64,000 nucleotides of DNA from NCBI GenBank assembly GCA_032719365.1, contig CM064862.1, forward strand, positions 52,729,840-52,793,839, read 5' to 3'. The notes under the pieces are model-generated. The model made no database searches and was not told the DNA's origin. It saw only the letters and a list, made by a program, of their open reading frames with translations. The stretch comes from Prinsepia uniflora. Its lineage: Eukaryota > Streptophyta > Magnoliopsida > Rosales > Rosaceae. Both the position numbers and the translations under genes were made by a program. Below, piece after piece: positions 1-12,700 of the stretch (its first letter is position 1; every line of letters starts with the position of its first letter).

Positions 1-244
1 GAAATATATTTATATCCAAGCAACAATGACCAACCATTTAAAGTGCATGCTTCTAGTTGTGGCTTTTAATATCCAACTTCAAGATACTATATCGAGCTTA
101 TGGGTGGCATGAAAAGTCACAACTTAAGTTTATTTGGGGAGCCGTGTCTGCTGCACCTTTCATTTCTATTCCAGCATGCCATTTATGGAACTGTTTTCTG
201 TTAGAACATGAATTCATTTCACTGATCAATTTGGCTATTGATAG

Positions 245-3200
245 GGAAACACTCTCTGAATTGTACAAGCCATTGCAAGACTTACTAATTAAGCGATGCA
301 TTGAGATCATTGATTTGGACAAAAAAGATGATTCTCAAAGCAGTGCAATGTTGAACGCAAGAAGTGTTTGGTCTAAAGTCTTTCCTAAACCTCGAAGGTG
401 TTGGCTACCAACTGGTTGCTTGGTAAGAGAAATTTGTGGTAATTCAGTTTAGTATTTTGTATTTTAACTAATTTCTGGCAGTAACATTGCTTTTGACCAT
501 CCAGAAACTACTTGAAGTCTTACATGAGGTACTGCCAAAGATGTCCTTAATTGCTTCTGACTTTAGTTACCTACCTGATGTAAGAATACTTGGTGAAAGA
601 GCTCCATTGGTTTCAACCAAGGTATAACGATTGAAAATGCTCACAATTATGTTGGTGTTTGACACTTTTCATAATAGTCTATAATTATTTGGGTGTGGTC
701 AAGTTTTCTCTTTGTGATTGGAAGTAATGAATAACAAGCCCTCGATTATCTATTATTTCTATTTATCTAATTTATAGAGAATTTGTGTGCTTGGGAGTCC
801 CTGATGATTAATGATTAAGTAAACCAAGATTTTACCATGAACGCAAGTATACTTTGAGTATATATCTTTCTGGGCTGCAACACTCACCTAAGTTTAGGTT
901 AGCGTTGCATAGCTCCAGAAAGGAACAAGGTAATAAAAGGTCACTCGTGAAATCCACTGTCATCCTTGTATTTATCAATTGTACTATAGTTTTTTAGGCT
1001 AAAGTAAAATTCATGAACATTTCAAATTTCCAGATCTTGCATTTATAATAATAGAATTGGAACGGTATGCCTAGCAAAGGAATAAATGAATAGAAAAAGG
1101 GGCATAGAACATACCATGTGACCTAGGAACTTGATGAATGAACTAACAGTAGTGGATGCATGCTATGTTTCTCTTGTTGAAAATGGGCTCCTTTGGGTTG
1201 AAAGTGCCTGCTATAATCTGTTATTATACATGCTAATTTAAATCTGGTTGACAGAATTTTAAAAGCATTCAGTAACAATTTGATGATCTTAGCTTGGTCC
1301 TTTCTATGTGCAGAAAGATGGAAGCAGCACGGATTATAGCAGTTATCTGGATGCAAGGGTACGCTAATTTTCTAGTTTCGACAGCTTTCATTTTAATTTA
1401 TCCTGGTTGTATAAAATTCTATAAATGGGCCGTATTTCTTTTGAAAGAGGATATACGATCTTTTTGTTCCATTCCTTTATCGGGTGGGGGCTTATTGTTT
1501 TGGGCTGATTTCCTGCAAGTAAAACAGATCTAGAAGTGTGATAATGTAATCAGTAATGTTGTATGGATACATCTAGTAGTGTACTTGTATAGAAATATTC
1601 TTAGAGTTTGAATGGCCTGAAAGTTGAAAGTATGGATTTCAGCCTTGCATTGCTTTTAGTCTTTGTTTTCTCTTTTCATCTCCGTCTTTTCCCTGGAACC
1701 TAGTGTTAGATGGGTCAGTCAGTTGTTGAACTTTATGCTACTTATTCCATACTCCATTTTGCTTAAAATTTAAAACCTGGAGAAGCTGAAGGACGTGGCA
1801 TTTGGTGGGGGACCTTAAAAGTTTCGTAAATCGTAATTGTGGAATATTTCAATAGTGGGGCGGGCACAATCTATGCAATGATATTTCTAATATAGCAACC
1901 TCTCCTGATATGTTAGATCCTAAAAGTTCATCTCTGAGCCTATGACTACTAGCATCAAGTTTTCCTCTTGCCTCGTCTCCTAAGAGCTTTTTGGTTTCCA
2001 AATAATTTATCTTTTTTTATCTCAGCCATAAAACCTCATGGCATTAGGATTGAGTCCTGAATAATCTTTTTTTAAAACAAAATAAAAAAATCAAAAGCAG
2101 TTGGTCATTTCTGTAACTCACGGTTTGAAACATTATGTAATGATTTTTCATATTCTATGATATGCCAAAAAAAAAAAAAAAAAAGTTCACGACAATAGAA
2201 CAAAGTAATGTACTATATATAGTTTTCTGATATCCAAAATTCCTCATCATTGTGCCCTACCAATTTAAACCTTCTTTATGAGGGAGAAGAAAGTAAGCTA
2301 CAGATTTATGGGGATATTACTTTTAAAAATAATATTAGCTGCGGCTCTTGAATCTTCAGAAGTATAATGTTTACAAAGTACTGCTTCCTAGGGGCAAATT
2401 CCCTATACTCTCAACTATGTTCTGTTTGCAAGGACACTTTGCACTCTCTTTCAAAATTATTACTATTTCTCTTTTTTTGTACTTGAGGTAGCAACTTTTT
2501 GTATAACTACAGTTTCTGATTTTGGTTTGTCAGCAGGGGGATGCTGATATCTTTTTCCCAACTGCATTTTGGCTTTTGGAACGCATTGACCATTTTTGTT
2601 CTGGATGGCGGAAGCTGCAGAAAGATATATCTTCCAAGGGAGGGAAAAAGAGGCGAACAATTACAGTAAGTTTTGTTGTATATTCATGTAGACTTTTCGT
2701 TCTGGAAACCATAAGATAAATTACAAAACGTGAGGACAAACCCATTTGGTCATAGGTAGCTTGATTTCACAAATACTTGGTGACAGTTTGATCCTTTAAG
2801 AAGGATCTGGGTAACTATCAACATTTAACGTTGAGGAAGTGCATGCAATTACCTAAATCTTGGTAGGGATTGTGAGACTTCAGGCCATAGGTTCTTACTT
2901 TCCTAGTTGTATAGGAAAAAATAGAGGAGAAGCTTTGCTACCATAGAGGGATTGTGAGACTTGTTCACGTATAGACAGGGTTGTTCAACCTTTAGTTATA
3001 TTATACAGCTTGTAAGTTCATATCAACATTTTCCTTATGCTATGAATCCTGCTGCTGGGTTATTAGTCCCTTGGAAGAGTTTGAGCACTTCAAATTTTCC
3101 ACATATAAGTTTAAGCCTGGAGCATCAATCACACTGCCAAGAATCAATCATAGTGCCTTTGATTAATTAAATTTTCATAATGATGTAGCTTGATACGTCA

Positions 3201-3323
3201 TCATTCATGGAAGAGTTTGGCTTGCCCTCGAAGACAAGAACCCAGGACGGATACAATCCACTTTTGGATGACTTCAAGAATACGAAAGTTTATCTAAGTG
3301 TTCCAACACATAATACTGTTTAG
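245..3323 (+). CDS. NDUFAF7: NDUFAF7-like protein arginine methyltransferase, 3' exons only
   Basis: These are the C-terminal exons of a mitochondrial complex I assembly methyltransferase (DUF185/NDUFAF7 family; the animal enzyme dimethylates an arginine of complex I subunit NDUFS2). Exons read in one frame: about 245-422, 505-621, 1314-1358, 2537-2665 and 3189-3323, all with GT donors and AG acceptors. Visible family hallmarks are SELYKPLQD, the RRCWLPTGCL block, ASDFSYLPD then GERAPLVSTK, GDADIFFPT followed by FWLLERIDH, and the C-terminal GYNPLLDDFKNTK. The stop is TAG at 3321-3323. The SAM-binding N-terminal exons lie upstream of the window. Bases 1-244 read as intron, although an open frame runs through part of them, so the first exon boundary is the least certain. 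No break is seen in the visible part. Confidence 0.85.
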
Positions 3324-4473
3324 AAGTTGGTGTCAATCAGCAACTTTGTTTCCAAGAAATTATTTGGTTCTGAGTTTCTGAAGTCGGCAGTGCTGTCGAA
3401 CTGATTCCTGGGCATCTGAACCATATGGCTAGTACACCTGCAGTTCATCTTTTACATGTATTTATCTGCATTATTCTGCATGATCCGTCGGTCAGAGCTT
3501 ATAGTCAGATTGTTAGCTGTAGCAGGCATTAAAGCTGAACGGTTATTTGTAATGCGTATAATAGAGACGCAGATACAGTTATATAGGATGCAACGTAACG
3601 CGGCGTGCAGCTCTTCATGCCCGCGATCAGAAGAAATTCAATGATTTTGACAACTGAACATGCCAGGGAAGCTGGGCATTCACCGTTTTGTTTTAGTTTT
3701 TACTTATCTTTTCCTATTGATTTTATTTAATAGTCTTTTTCATTTGTAATTGCTAGAGCTCATATTGTTATAGCTCACCCTGCATTTGAAGTTTTGACGG
3801 CTATGAAGATATCTGGTTACTCCAAAGATACCACATTTGATCTATTATTATATAGGTAACAGGCCAATGGATTTTATTATTTAACGATGGAATTTTAGCA
3901 TTATTTAAAGAGTGGGACTGGGGTATAGGTTTTGGGTGCTCTTACTTATTTTTCCCAATATAAACAAGGGAAGTATTATCACACCCCGCTATCCTCCTCT
4001 ACTTTTTTTTTTTTGGTTTTTCTGTTGGTTGATTTTGTTTTAAGTTACTCAATCTGCCGGCTAACAAACATAGAGGAGTGCATTAGTAGAAAATTGAAGT
4101 GCGAAAATTAGCTCCCCGAAAAAGATTAGATTGCTGCCTTCCAAATTAATAAGAAAATGAAAACAAAGAAAAATTCATGGTAAGTTAACATTGTGTGACT
4201 TGATCCGATCGAGCACTTGAAAGTTACCAAGCAGATTGTTTTAGTTCGAAATAATTTTAAAAGATGATTGAAAGCACGTTACAATAAAAATCATAACTCG
4301 TATTTCTAAAATTAGATTAAATTAACGAATAACTTTAATACATATAACTTAAAAAATTAATTTAGGATGAATTCTACACAATTGATACGAAAACAATGAG
4401 TTATCGTTGGCAAAAAGTTTGACAAGATTTGCAGAGGTTGATTTCAGAAATCAAGTGTAATAAAAAAATAAAA
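3324..4473. other. 3' UTR and intergenic spacer
   Basis: This holds the 3' UTR of the NDUFAF7-like gene, probably to about 3.7-3.9 kb, and the convergent downstream flank of the pectinesterase gene. It is AT-rich with a T-run near 4000. I see no coding sequence or RNA gene. Confidence 0.5.
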
Positions 4474-6303
4474 TTAGAAAGGTAGGTCATGGAGCCACCC
4501 ATCAGTGTTAATGAAATCCAAACTAGTTAGCTCCTGCAGAGTACCAATATCAAGTTTCTTTTCCCATTTCACGCGCCTTGAAGTGTCAGCTCCTGGCCCA
4601 TAACACCCTTGCTCTGCATATGTGAATTGCTCCCTGCAATTCCATGAACGCGTGCTGAGAGGCTAGTCTAATGAACGGTGAAATTAAGACTGAGATGGAG
4701 ATGGAAATGGAGATCTTACTCATTGCCTTCAAAATGCCAAGCATCCCAGCCTTGAGGAACCACAACTTGTGAAAAATTGGAGTTGTAAAAAATGACCCTA
4801 GAGTAGCCCCTCCATGGCCTGCCCAAGTAAGTTGAACCTGCTCCAAACACATGGCATTCCTTGAACACAAACCCATTTGCATCATTCGGATCTTCTCTTC
4901 CCTGCGCCGTGATGTACCCCGCGGATCCCGGCTCCAGAGCACCCCCGAGAACCGATATCGAACATCTCTACAGGTATCAGAAAAATGTTTAGCATCCATC
5001 ATTCTTTGTATCAATTTACAATACCGAATAATATGTTGTTGATATTGGTTAATATCGATAAAAATATAAACAATCTATCAAGTAGTACTATTGATTGAGA
5101 TCATGATGATCTCTTTCAACACAACAGATGTAAGTACGGTAAACCTACGTACTAGTCATGTAGAGTTTATATGGCACGTACTAAAATCAAAACCGTTTAC
5201 TCTTGAAAATATAACAATTTCAAGGTCATATATATGTTGCAAGAAAATCTTTAATACGTCATTTATATATATATATTAAATAAATCAACGTCTCTAGCAA
5301 CAACGAAGCTCCTTAATTATTATTTCTCATCCAAATATGAATTTTGTTTTTGCTTTTTGCTTTTTTTAAATATGGAAACAGAGTGGACCTCAAAAATGGA
5401 CTGGGCAGTGCCAAAGATGAAATCAACAGCACCCTGGATGGTGCAAAGCCTGTAGTAATGGCGTCCTCCAACATCCCACAGGGTATCTTGCAAACCAAAG
5501 AAACCACATCGATAGAAATAGGACTTGTCACCATCAATCCTTGCAGCAACTGCTGGCACTCTAGGGTTGCTAGGGTTCTTGTTGTATGAATTCTGCATGT
5601 TCCAATCCCTCTCTTTGCAGTTTAGTTTAATAATTTAAAGCAGAATATTATAAAATTATTATTATTATTATTATTAGTAGTAGTAGTAGCTATATATATT
5701 ACCACAAAGCTGATGCATTTGACAATAATATTATCTGCCAAAGAGGAAAAAGTAGGGCTTTGATCAAGCGAGTCATGGTCATCCCAAACAATCTGTGTTT
5801 TATGCCTATTTTTTCCTTTGATAATTATGTATGGCTTCTCCATGGGGATCACAACCTTTTCCCTGCAATAAAAATGTTAACAATATTAGGTTTCTAAAGT
5901 GATGGAGGTGACACCACTTGGATCACGTACTCCATCTTTTAATGAAGTTTTTGTACGTGTAAAGTGACAAATATATTGAAACTAGTGGCCGCTACGTGTA
6001 ACTGCTCGCTCAATATTTGACGTTAACATGGATCATATATATGATGTATCCAATTCCCCTCAAATATACATACCTATAAAAGCCTTCCATGACCTTGATA
6101 ATAACCCAATTTCTGTTGTTCATCGGAACGGCGTCTATGGCCGCTTGCACGGTTGTGAAATGTCCCCGGCCAGATTGATCAACCGTGATGGTGTCATAAA
6201 CCAACTTGGAATGGCTCTGTCTTGTGTACGCTTGCCCATTTGCTAGTTGCCCTAATAGTATGACCATGAGAGCCACGCCTGAAAAATAAAGGAAAGGCGC
6301 CAT
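4474..6303 (-). CDS. pectinesterase (pectin methylesterase), group without pro-domain
   Basis: A secreted carbohydrate esterase family 8 enzyme that removes methyl esters from cell-wall homogalacturonan. Five exons on the minus strand splice in frame: 6074-6303, 5703-5862, 5389-5592, 4720-4967 and 4474-4633, giving 1002 nt and 333 residues. The N-terminus is a hydrophobic signal peptide (about residues 1-23, ending LLGQLANGQA). Conserved blocks in order are EGFYREKV, a PAVAARIDGDKS variant of the usual region, LQDTLWD, the catalytic DFIFG, and LGRPW followed by RGYSRV near the C-terminus. Both catalytic aspartates and the active-site Arg are present. There is no N-terminal inhibitor pro-domain, so it belongs to the short type-I-like clade with Arabidopsis PME29/PPME1-like proteins, several of them pollen- or flower-expressed. 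The exon-3 donor (GTCCAC) is weak but the reading frame supports it. The gene looks intact. Confidence 0.9.
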
Positions 6304-6322
6304 CTTTGAGCCTCGGAGACTA

Positions 6323-6351
6323 GAAGAAGAAGAAGAAGAAGAAGAAGAAGA
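6323..6351. repeat. (GAA)n microsatellite in pectinesterase 5' UTR
   Basis: About nine GAA units lie 20 bp upstream of the pectinesterase start codon. On the transcribed strand this is a CT-rich (TTC)n leader, a common plant 5' UTR feature. Confidence 0.85.
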
Positions 6352-6502
6352 GAGAGCACAGAAATGGAATTGATAATATTTTTTTTCTTTTATATATTTT
6401 GTTTTGTTTAATTCATTTGGATTTGGTGATGTGTGTGCATTTATGCCAACGAGAGTAGCTATGAGATTTGGAGGGAAAGTGGGAAGTCAAAGGTCTCTCC
6501 AT

Positions 6503-6505
<3 letters not shown>

Positions 6506-6539
<34 letters not shown>
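6506..6539. repeat. (AT)n microsatellite
   Basis: An uninterrupted AT dinucleotide run about 200 bp upstream of the pectinesterase start. Confidence 0.9.
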
Positions 6540-6543
<4 letters not shown>

Positions 6544-8887
6544 AATAACAAAACAATAAAATCCCTTTTATTTTTTCATTTGAAAAATGGAGTATCAAAT
6601 ATTTGTTATTTTAGATTTCGATTTGATATATTTCCCTTTTTTATGTATTTTATTATTTATCCAATCCCTAATTTTGAATAATCCTTCAATATATAACCTT
6701 ATTTTAATCCACTTATATACCCTAGACGGATATCTATCCTCTGAGCAGTGAGCAAAATTGTATTGGATTCAATAACTGCACAAATTCAATGGAACTCAAA
6801 TTAGTAGAGAAGGATAAATATAAAAGAAAACTATCCAATCTAATTCCTTCAGAATGGTCTTGACAAAAATAAATCGCTCCAAATTAGTAGGATTAAAAGG
6901 GATAAGTTTTTTTCTTCTTATTTTATATCTATAATCTCATCTAATCTTCCCCATCAATTTATATTTCATCCAAGTAAATGCTTGTCCATGTCAATATATT
7001 GGTATTTTTTTTTTATTTATCTAAATCTTAGGAATTGATTATATTTCAATAGGGTATTATTTTATACGTTTCTCATGTGTACGTCTAAATGAATATTTTA
7101 TGGGTGTTCCGAAATTTTTTCCTCATGCAAGTCGAAGTTTGAATTATTGAAAATTCAAGAATGAGGTCATCTTGCTTAATAGAAATTATGAAAAAAGCTG
7201 CTGAATTGAACTATTTCTTGTGTGAAATAATTTTTCTCATGATTAAAAGCTCACATTTGAGTGACAGGTTTACTTGCAAGTTAAGAATATGATAAAAAGA
7301 TGCATCATTCCCATACATTATTAATACAGAAAGAACAACATATGACAAGTTTACTTATAAGTAGGGTATCAAATTCCTTCAAACGCAAACTTACTAGCCT
7401 TATTGGTTTATTGGTATTTTTGTATTGTTTATTGTGCAGTAAAAGATTTCAAATTCAACTCTCGTAAAAAGTAAGACATACTTATATATATATATATGTA
7501 TAATTTCAATCTTTGGATTAAAATTAGAAAGTACATATATAAGCAAAACCATGGGAATGAATTTGGCTCACGTACTCTCCAGTTTGGTAATGGTTGAAGT
7601 TTACTGAATCGATGAATTTCTAGAGGGAGGGAGAGATGGCTTTATATTGAAGGAGGAGGAGACCGCACTATCAAATTAGTGTGTTAGGTTTTGAAGAAAT
7701 TTGTTAATAATAAAAAGAAAGAAAAAAAAAACGAGAGAACAGAAGACTAAAAACAATCAAACACCGTAACGTCTTTGTGGCCATGATTATAGATTAGATC
7801 GTGAACCTTACCTACTCTTTCTAATTTCTTGCTTCCTTAATTCAATTACGTACTAATTTTGTAGAGACGAATGGGCCGGCCGGGGGGGTCATATAATCTT
7901 TTTTAATTGTCGTCGCAACAATCATGAGGGTTTCGAATATTGGTTTTTTCTTTTTTTCGGTGATCAAAGTTCGTTAGGGGCCGGCCAATATTAAACTACC
8001 ATTGTGGGTCATTTTGTTAGGCCACAAAAAGTCTATACATAATGATATATGTAGAGATATATACGAATTAGATGGGGCCGACGGGCGGGGAGGGCCTTCT
8101 CTTCGATCTCCCATGTCTAGGAAATTAGGAGATCGGATGATCGATTTTCTCAACATGCTTGCCTAATTAATGGCTACATGTATCATCGTGCCTGCGAACT
8201 AGATGTATAGCGGCCATCATGCTGGACTCGAACAAGTTTTTCAATTATTTAATTTATTTGTGTTATTTTAGTTAGTATTATTTTAAGAAATTTAAAAATA
8301 AGGTTTTTTTTTATTACAGGCAAGAGGGGAATTTATTGGAAAATATAATATGTTATCGGAGTTCCAACTTAAGACAAATTGTCTACAAGTCAACACTAAA
8401 ACCAACTGAACTAAACTCACTTGACAAATTTAAAAATATGTTCGATAAAAAGAACTTATAAAAAAATCAAATTAAGTTGAAATTGATTGAATTCATTCTG
8501 TTTAATATTTATTTTTCCCCATATAAAAAAACATTTATTTATTTCATATAATGTTTAGTTTATATTAATTGACAAAAAGAAGTATACCATATATATGCGC
8601 ACAATTCTTGCATATGTTTATGAAAAAAATTCCATTATAAAATAAAAAGAAAATAAATTATTAATTATGATGAATGAGTTAAAATTCCTTACACCATGAT
8701 AATAGTGTACGATAAAGATAAAAAAAGGGAGAGGAATGAAGTCAAAATGAGATCATTCTTTAGTTTTTAGTAATTGGCACACTTGAGGAATGAAGTAATT
8801 AGTTATAAAAAGGAGAGAAGCCATTGTGGGCACGGCACAATCAACATAGGAATCATTGATCATCATCATCGAGGCCGTGATTTGTAA
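6540..8887. other. AT-rich intergenic DNA
   Basis: About 2.3 kb of mostly AT-rich sequence, including the distal upstream region of the pectinesterase gene. Two short GC patches (about 7870-7890 and 8070-8095) stand out. I see no credible coding region, RNA gene or transposon end. Confidence 0.5.
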
Positions 8888-9477
8888 TTTTACTAAAGCT
8901 TATTACACTGTTTGCACTATGAACACGCCACGAATTCTCAAAATGCACCAGAAACGGAAATTTGCCTCAGTCAACTGTGGGAACGGTAGCACCATCAATA
9001 CCGTTGCACCATTTCATTGATGTTGTCCTTGATGTCGTTTATGTTTGCAGACGTGGAGCACTGTTTGCTGAGCAAATGACTGTTTGCATAGGTGGAGTCG
9101 TCGTGGCTCAGTAGGACCCAATTTGATGACCACGTGTGTGGGAAAATTGAAATCGAAACATTGAGAATTCGAATTGGGACTAAATTTTGTCCGTTAGGGT
9201 TTCAAGGAAAGTGGGATTTGGGGCAGAATTTGGCTGTAGAATCGCGGGAGGTTGTAGGGGTTTCAATCGGAGGGAGAGGCGAGCTGAGAGGAATCGGAGT
9301 TGAAGGATGCCCATTCGTCGAGAACCTGGTGCAGAACAACCTGATTATGGTATGTTTTGAAACGGTTTTCCTTTTTATTGGGTCTTGTCTGTGGTGTTTT
9401 CTTAGTTTCCTAGTGTCGTTAAGGTAGGGTGAAGTCGGTTTTCTTGCTTTAATCAAATTGATATCTTACATTCACAT

Positions 9478-9670
9478 TCATCACAAACATTCATAACATT
9501 CACATTCATCACAAAAGTTCATATCTTACCAAAGAAATTCATATCTTACAAAAGAAGTTCATATCTTACAAAAAAAAGTTCTACCAATCTACCTCATACC
9601 AATCTACCAAAAGAAGTTCACATTTGCACTGTCCACTAGCTCTACCAATCTACCTCATACATAACAATTC
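9478..9670. repeat. short tandem direct repeats
   Basis: Variants of TTCATATCTTACAAAAGAAG and CTACCAATCTACCTCATAC recur head to tail downstream of the GRF gene, inside the Mutator-like element. Confidence 0.65.
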
Positions 9671-9754
9671 AGTCCAAGCTGAAATTCACCTTAAGGCAAT
9701 CCTAAGCCTAAACATATATAAGCCCTAGGATAAAGCCAATCAGTACAACCCAAG

Positions 9755-12700
9755 TCACCATAAGGGCAATTCTAAGCCTAAACACCTTCCTCTCTCATTC
9801 AGAAATTTCTCTTCTCCAACGTCAAGCTTCCGAAGCATCCCGGGAATTATTTTCGTCGACCTTTTGCACAATTTTGGGTCCAACCACTCCCAAAAGTCAC
9901 ACCCTTTACCACAAGATCTCTGCCACCGAGCTTGCATTATCAAACCCATCAGTTACCCAAGTATCAAACGGTTACAAACTCAGAATTTATGAATTCATTC
10001 CAAAAATTTCAACAATTATCAATTAATTTGCAACAAGTATCAAACGGCTACAAACCAATCAATTATCAATTAATTCCAACAATTCCTAATCTCTAACCTA
10101 GAATTTATGAATTCATTCCAAAAATTCCAACAATTATCAATTAATTTGCAACAAGTATCAAACGGTTACATGTACCGACCCATCCTGGAATTCGGGATTA
10201 GATTGGTAACTAACCATGATTAATGGGGGTTAATCGGTGATTAGTTGGGTGGAATCGGACGAACGTGGAAAAATGACCGTTTTGCCCCTAGTCGTGGGTG
10301 AAACGTTGACTTTTTATTCGGGCGGTCAATGGACCTTGCCCGATGACCGTGACGTAGTTTGGGGCGTCACGAGTTCATAGATAGGTGGCACGTCCGATTC
10401 GGACGAACAGGGTGAAAGTTATGACGTTCGGAAGCTCGGGGGCATTATCATAATTTGGACGTTATAGGGGAAAAGTTGACTTTTTGTTTGACAATTGATA
10501 TCCATATGACTCGAAGACCGTTATGTTCGTCTCGACGCCCTGAGTACTACGACAGACGGCACGCGGGGAACGGACATCGGGTGACCAAGTTACGGGTCAC
10601 GGAAGGTGAGGGGCAATTTGGTAATTTGTCAATTGAGGGTACAATTGTAATTTTGGCTGATATTTTGTGCGACAGCCGTGTATGGGCTGAGTATATTTTC
10701 TTTCTGAATTGGAAAACAGAGTGGGTAATTGTTTAATCGTCCTTGATCAGAGTGTGTGGGCATGGAGTGGGATTTTGAATGGTTAGGCTTGGCACGGGTG
10801 CTGGGCTGTGCTTGGAGTGGGAGGCAGGCGTGCCCTGGGACCATGAGGAACTGAGCAGCCTTGTTTATTCCCCTGGGTGTTGAGGCAGAGCACCATTCGG
10901 TGATTACTTCGACTGAGTGGGGAGTGGAGATGCAGAGACTCGAGAGAACTCCTTCAAACCTTTGTGTGGGGCTGAGGACAGGGAATTGACGATGGAAGTT
11001 GGGGGACGGCGACGGCGGAAAGGAAATCAGAGGGAATGTTTGAAACGGTTCGTGAGAGAAACAGAGACCAGAGAAACGGGGGAGATCACGGAGCCCCAAT
11101 CCTCTCAAATTTGGTCGAATGGTGGTGGAGCGCGAATGAGAAAAGGGATTCGAGCCGTACATAGTATGGTGGGCTGACACCTTACGCTGTCGTGGGCGGT
11201 GCTTGAAGACTGGGAAAAATATCAGTGAAGGTCCGTAGCCCCTGTTCTTGAAATTCAAAGTTGAACTCCTAATTCAGGCCATTGAGGAAGGCTCTTATCG
11301 ACTAGACGGTGATCAGGAGGGTGTGAGGCGCCAGGGAACGTGGAGTGGTGGCTCGCCATGGACGGTGACCGTGGAAACACGAGGTGAGGCTCTGTGATTC
11401 AAAAATGGACATTTCGAAGTTGTTAGATGTTGATCAATTTGGTTAATCTTGTGGTGATCTGGAAGTCCAGGGGAGTTCGTGGGAAGTGAAACCACGGCCA
11501 ACGGTGGCCGGAATGTCGAGGACGCAGAGGAGGGAATTTCGTGGTTCAAGCTTCGTTTGGACAGGTAACTTTCAGCCCAGAATGTCGTGTTTCATTTAGC
11601 AAATTGATCATTGACGTCCAGACGAGTCGAACGGGATCAACAGTGAAAGCAAAGGTGCAGGATTGAGGCTAGACGGTCTTTGAGCTCAACTGGTGAGATT
11701 CCAGTTGGGGTGGAATGGTTAGACGATTTGGAGTTTGCAATTGAGGTCGAATAACGGTTTCTGGTGATCCTGCAAAGCTCCTGGGTGAGCCAATTTAAAG
11801 AAACCACTGTGAATCAACGAAGTCAAGCGTGGAACGGTAGTCGGTGTTCTTCAAAGAAAGTCAAGCTGATTCGACCGGATTGAGGTAATTTTTGAGGTAA
11901 TCGACTTCACAGAACATTGATTGGATTATTGGCGAGACTAATTGACAGTTGCATTGTTGAAATCAAGCTGTAATTAAGAGAAATTTAACGGGTCATGTCG
12001 CGGGTCGAACAACCCGGATTGCAGGCTGGTCGGGTTAGGACGATAATTGTAGCTACTACTGTAGCAGGCGCGTGGATTCACGCGCAGCCGCTTGCGGCGG
12101 CCCGTGACGGCGCGTGGGCTCGATTTTCGAGGTGAGTCCAACATGACTTTTGTCCTACACATTGTGACGAACATTTTAACGTTGATACCGAATTTATCGG
12201 ACACCGTTTCGATGTTATTCCGAGGGTCCGAAGATTTATGTTACGTTTGTAATTAACGATTAATTCCCGAAAAATTATGGGAAATTAGTATGTTGTTATC
12301 TAAGCCCTTAGTGACACTAAAGTATGTTTTCGGGCAGGATTTGGAATTTCTGGAAAATATCAGGAATTACGGAACCGCGTGCGCGCGTAAAACCGAGCCC
12401 TATTGAACGGTGTGTGAGTGGACGTTGCTTTCAAATTTAATGCATGCATAAATTATTTCTATGATTTTATGATTATGATTATAAGTTATGATTGATTTTG
12501 GTTTCCGTATTTATACGTATTCGATTTCTGTATTTATACGTATTTTTACTATACATGTGAAATTACACGTATTTCGAGACTATGGTCACTCATGTGCTTA
12601 ATGATGGTTTAATAAAAGAAGTTATATGAAATGGGCGTAAAATGATTTAAGAAGGTTGTTTATGAGTTGCGAGTGTGACTTACGATTTTGACACGTTTTT

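Noticed and set aside
57..244. Open frame continuing upstream of the first NDUFAF7-like exon
   Set aside because: The residues do not resemble the family, and an acceptor at 244 explains the exon start; treated as intron.
4586..5014. 142-codon minus-strand frame over the pectinesterase gene
   Set aside because: Wrong frame across exons 4 and 5 of the gene; a shadow of the true coding sequence.
10629..11258. 209-codon open frame on the minus strand
   Set aside because: Lies antisense inside a solo LTR, has low complexity and no recognisable domain; chance open frame.
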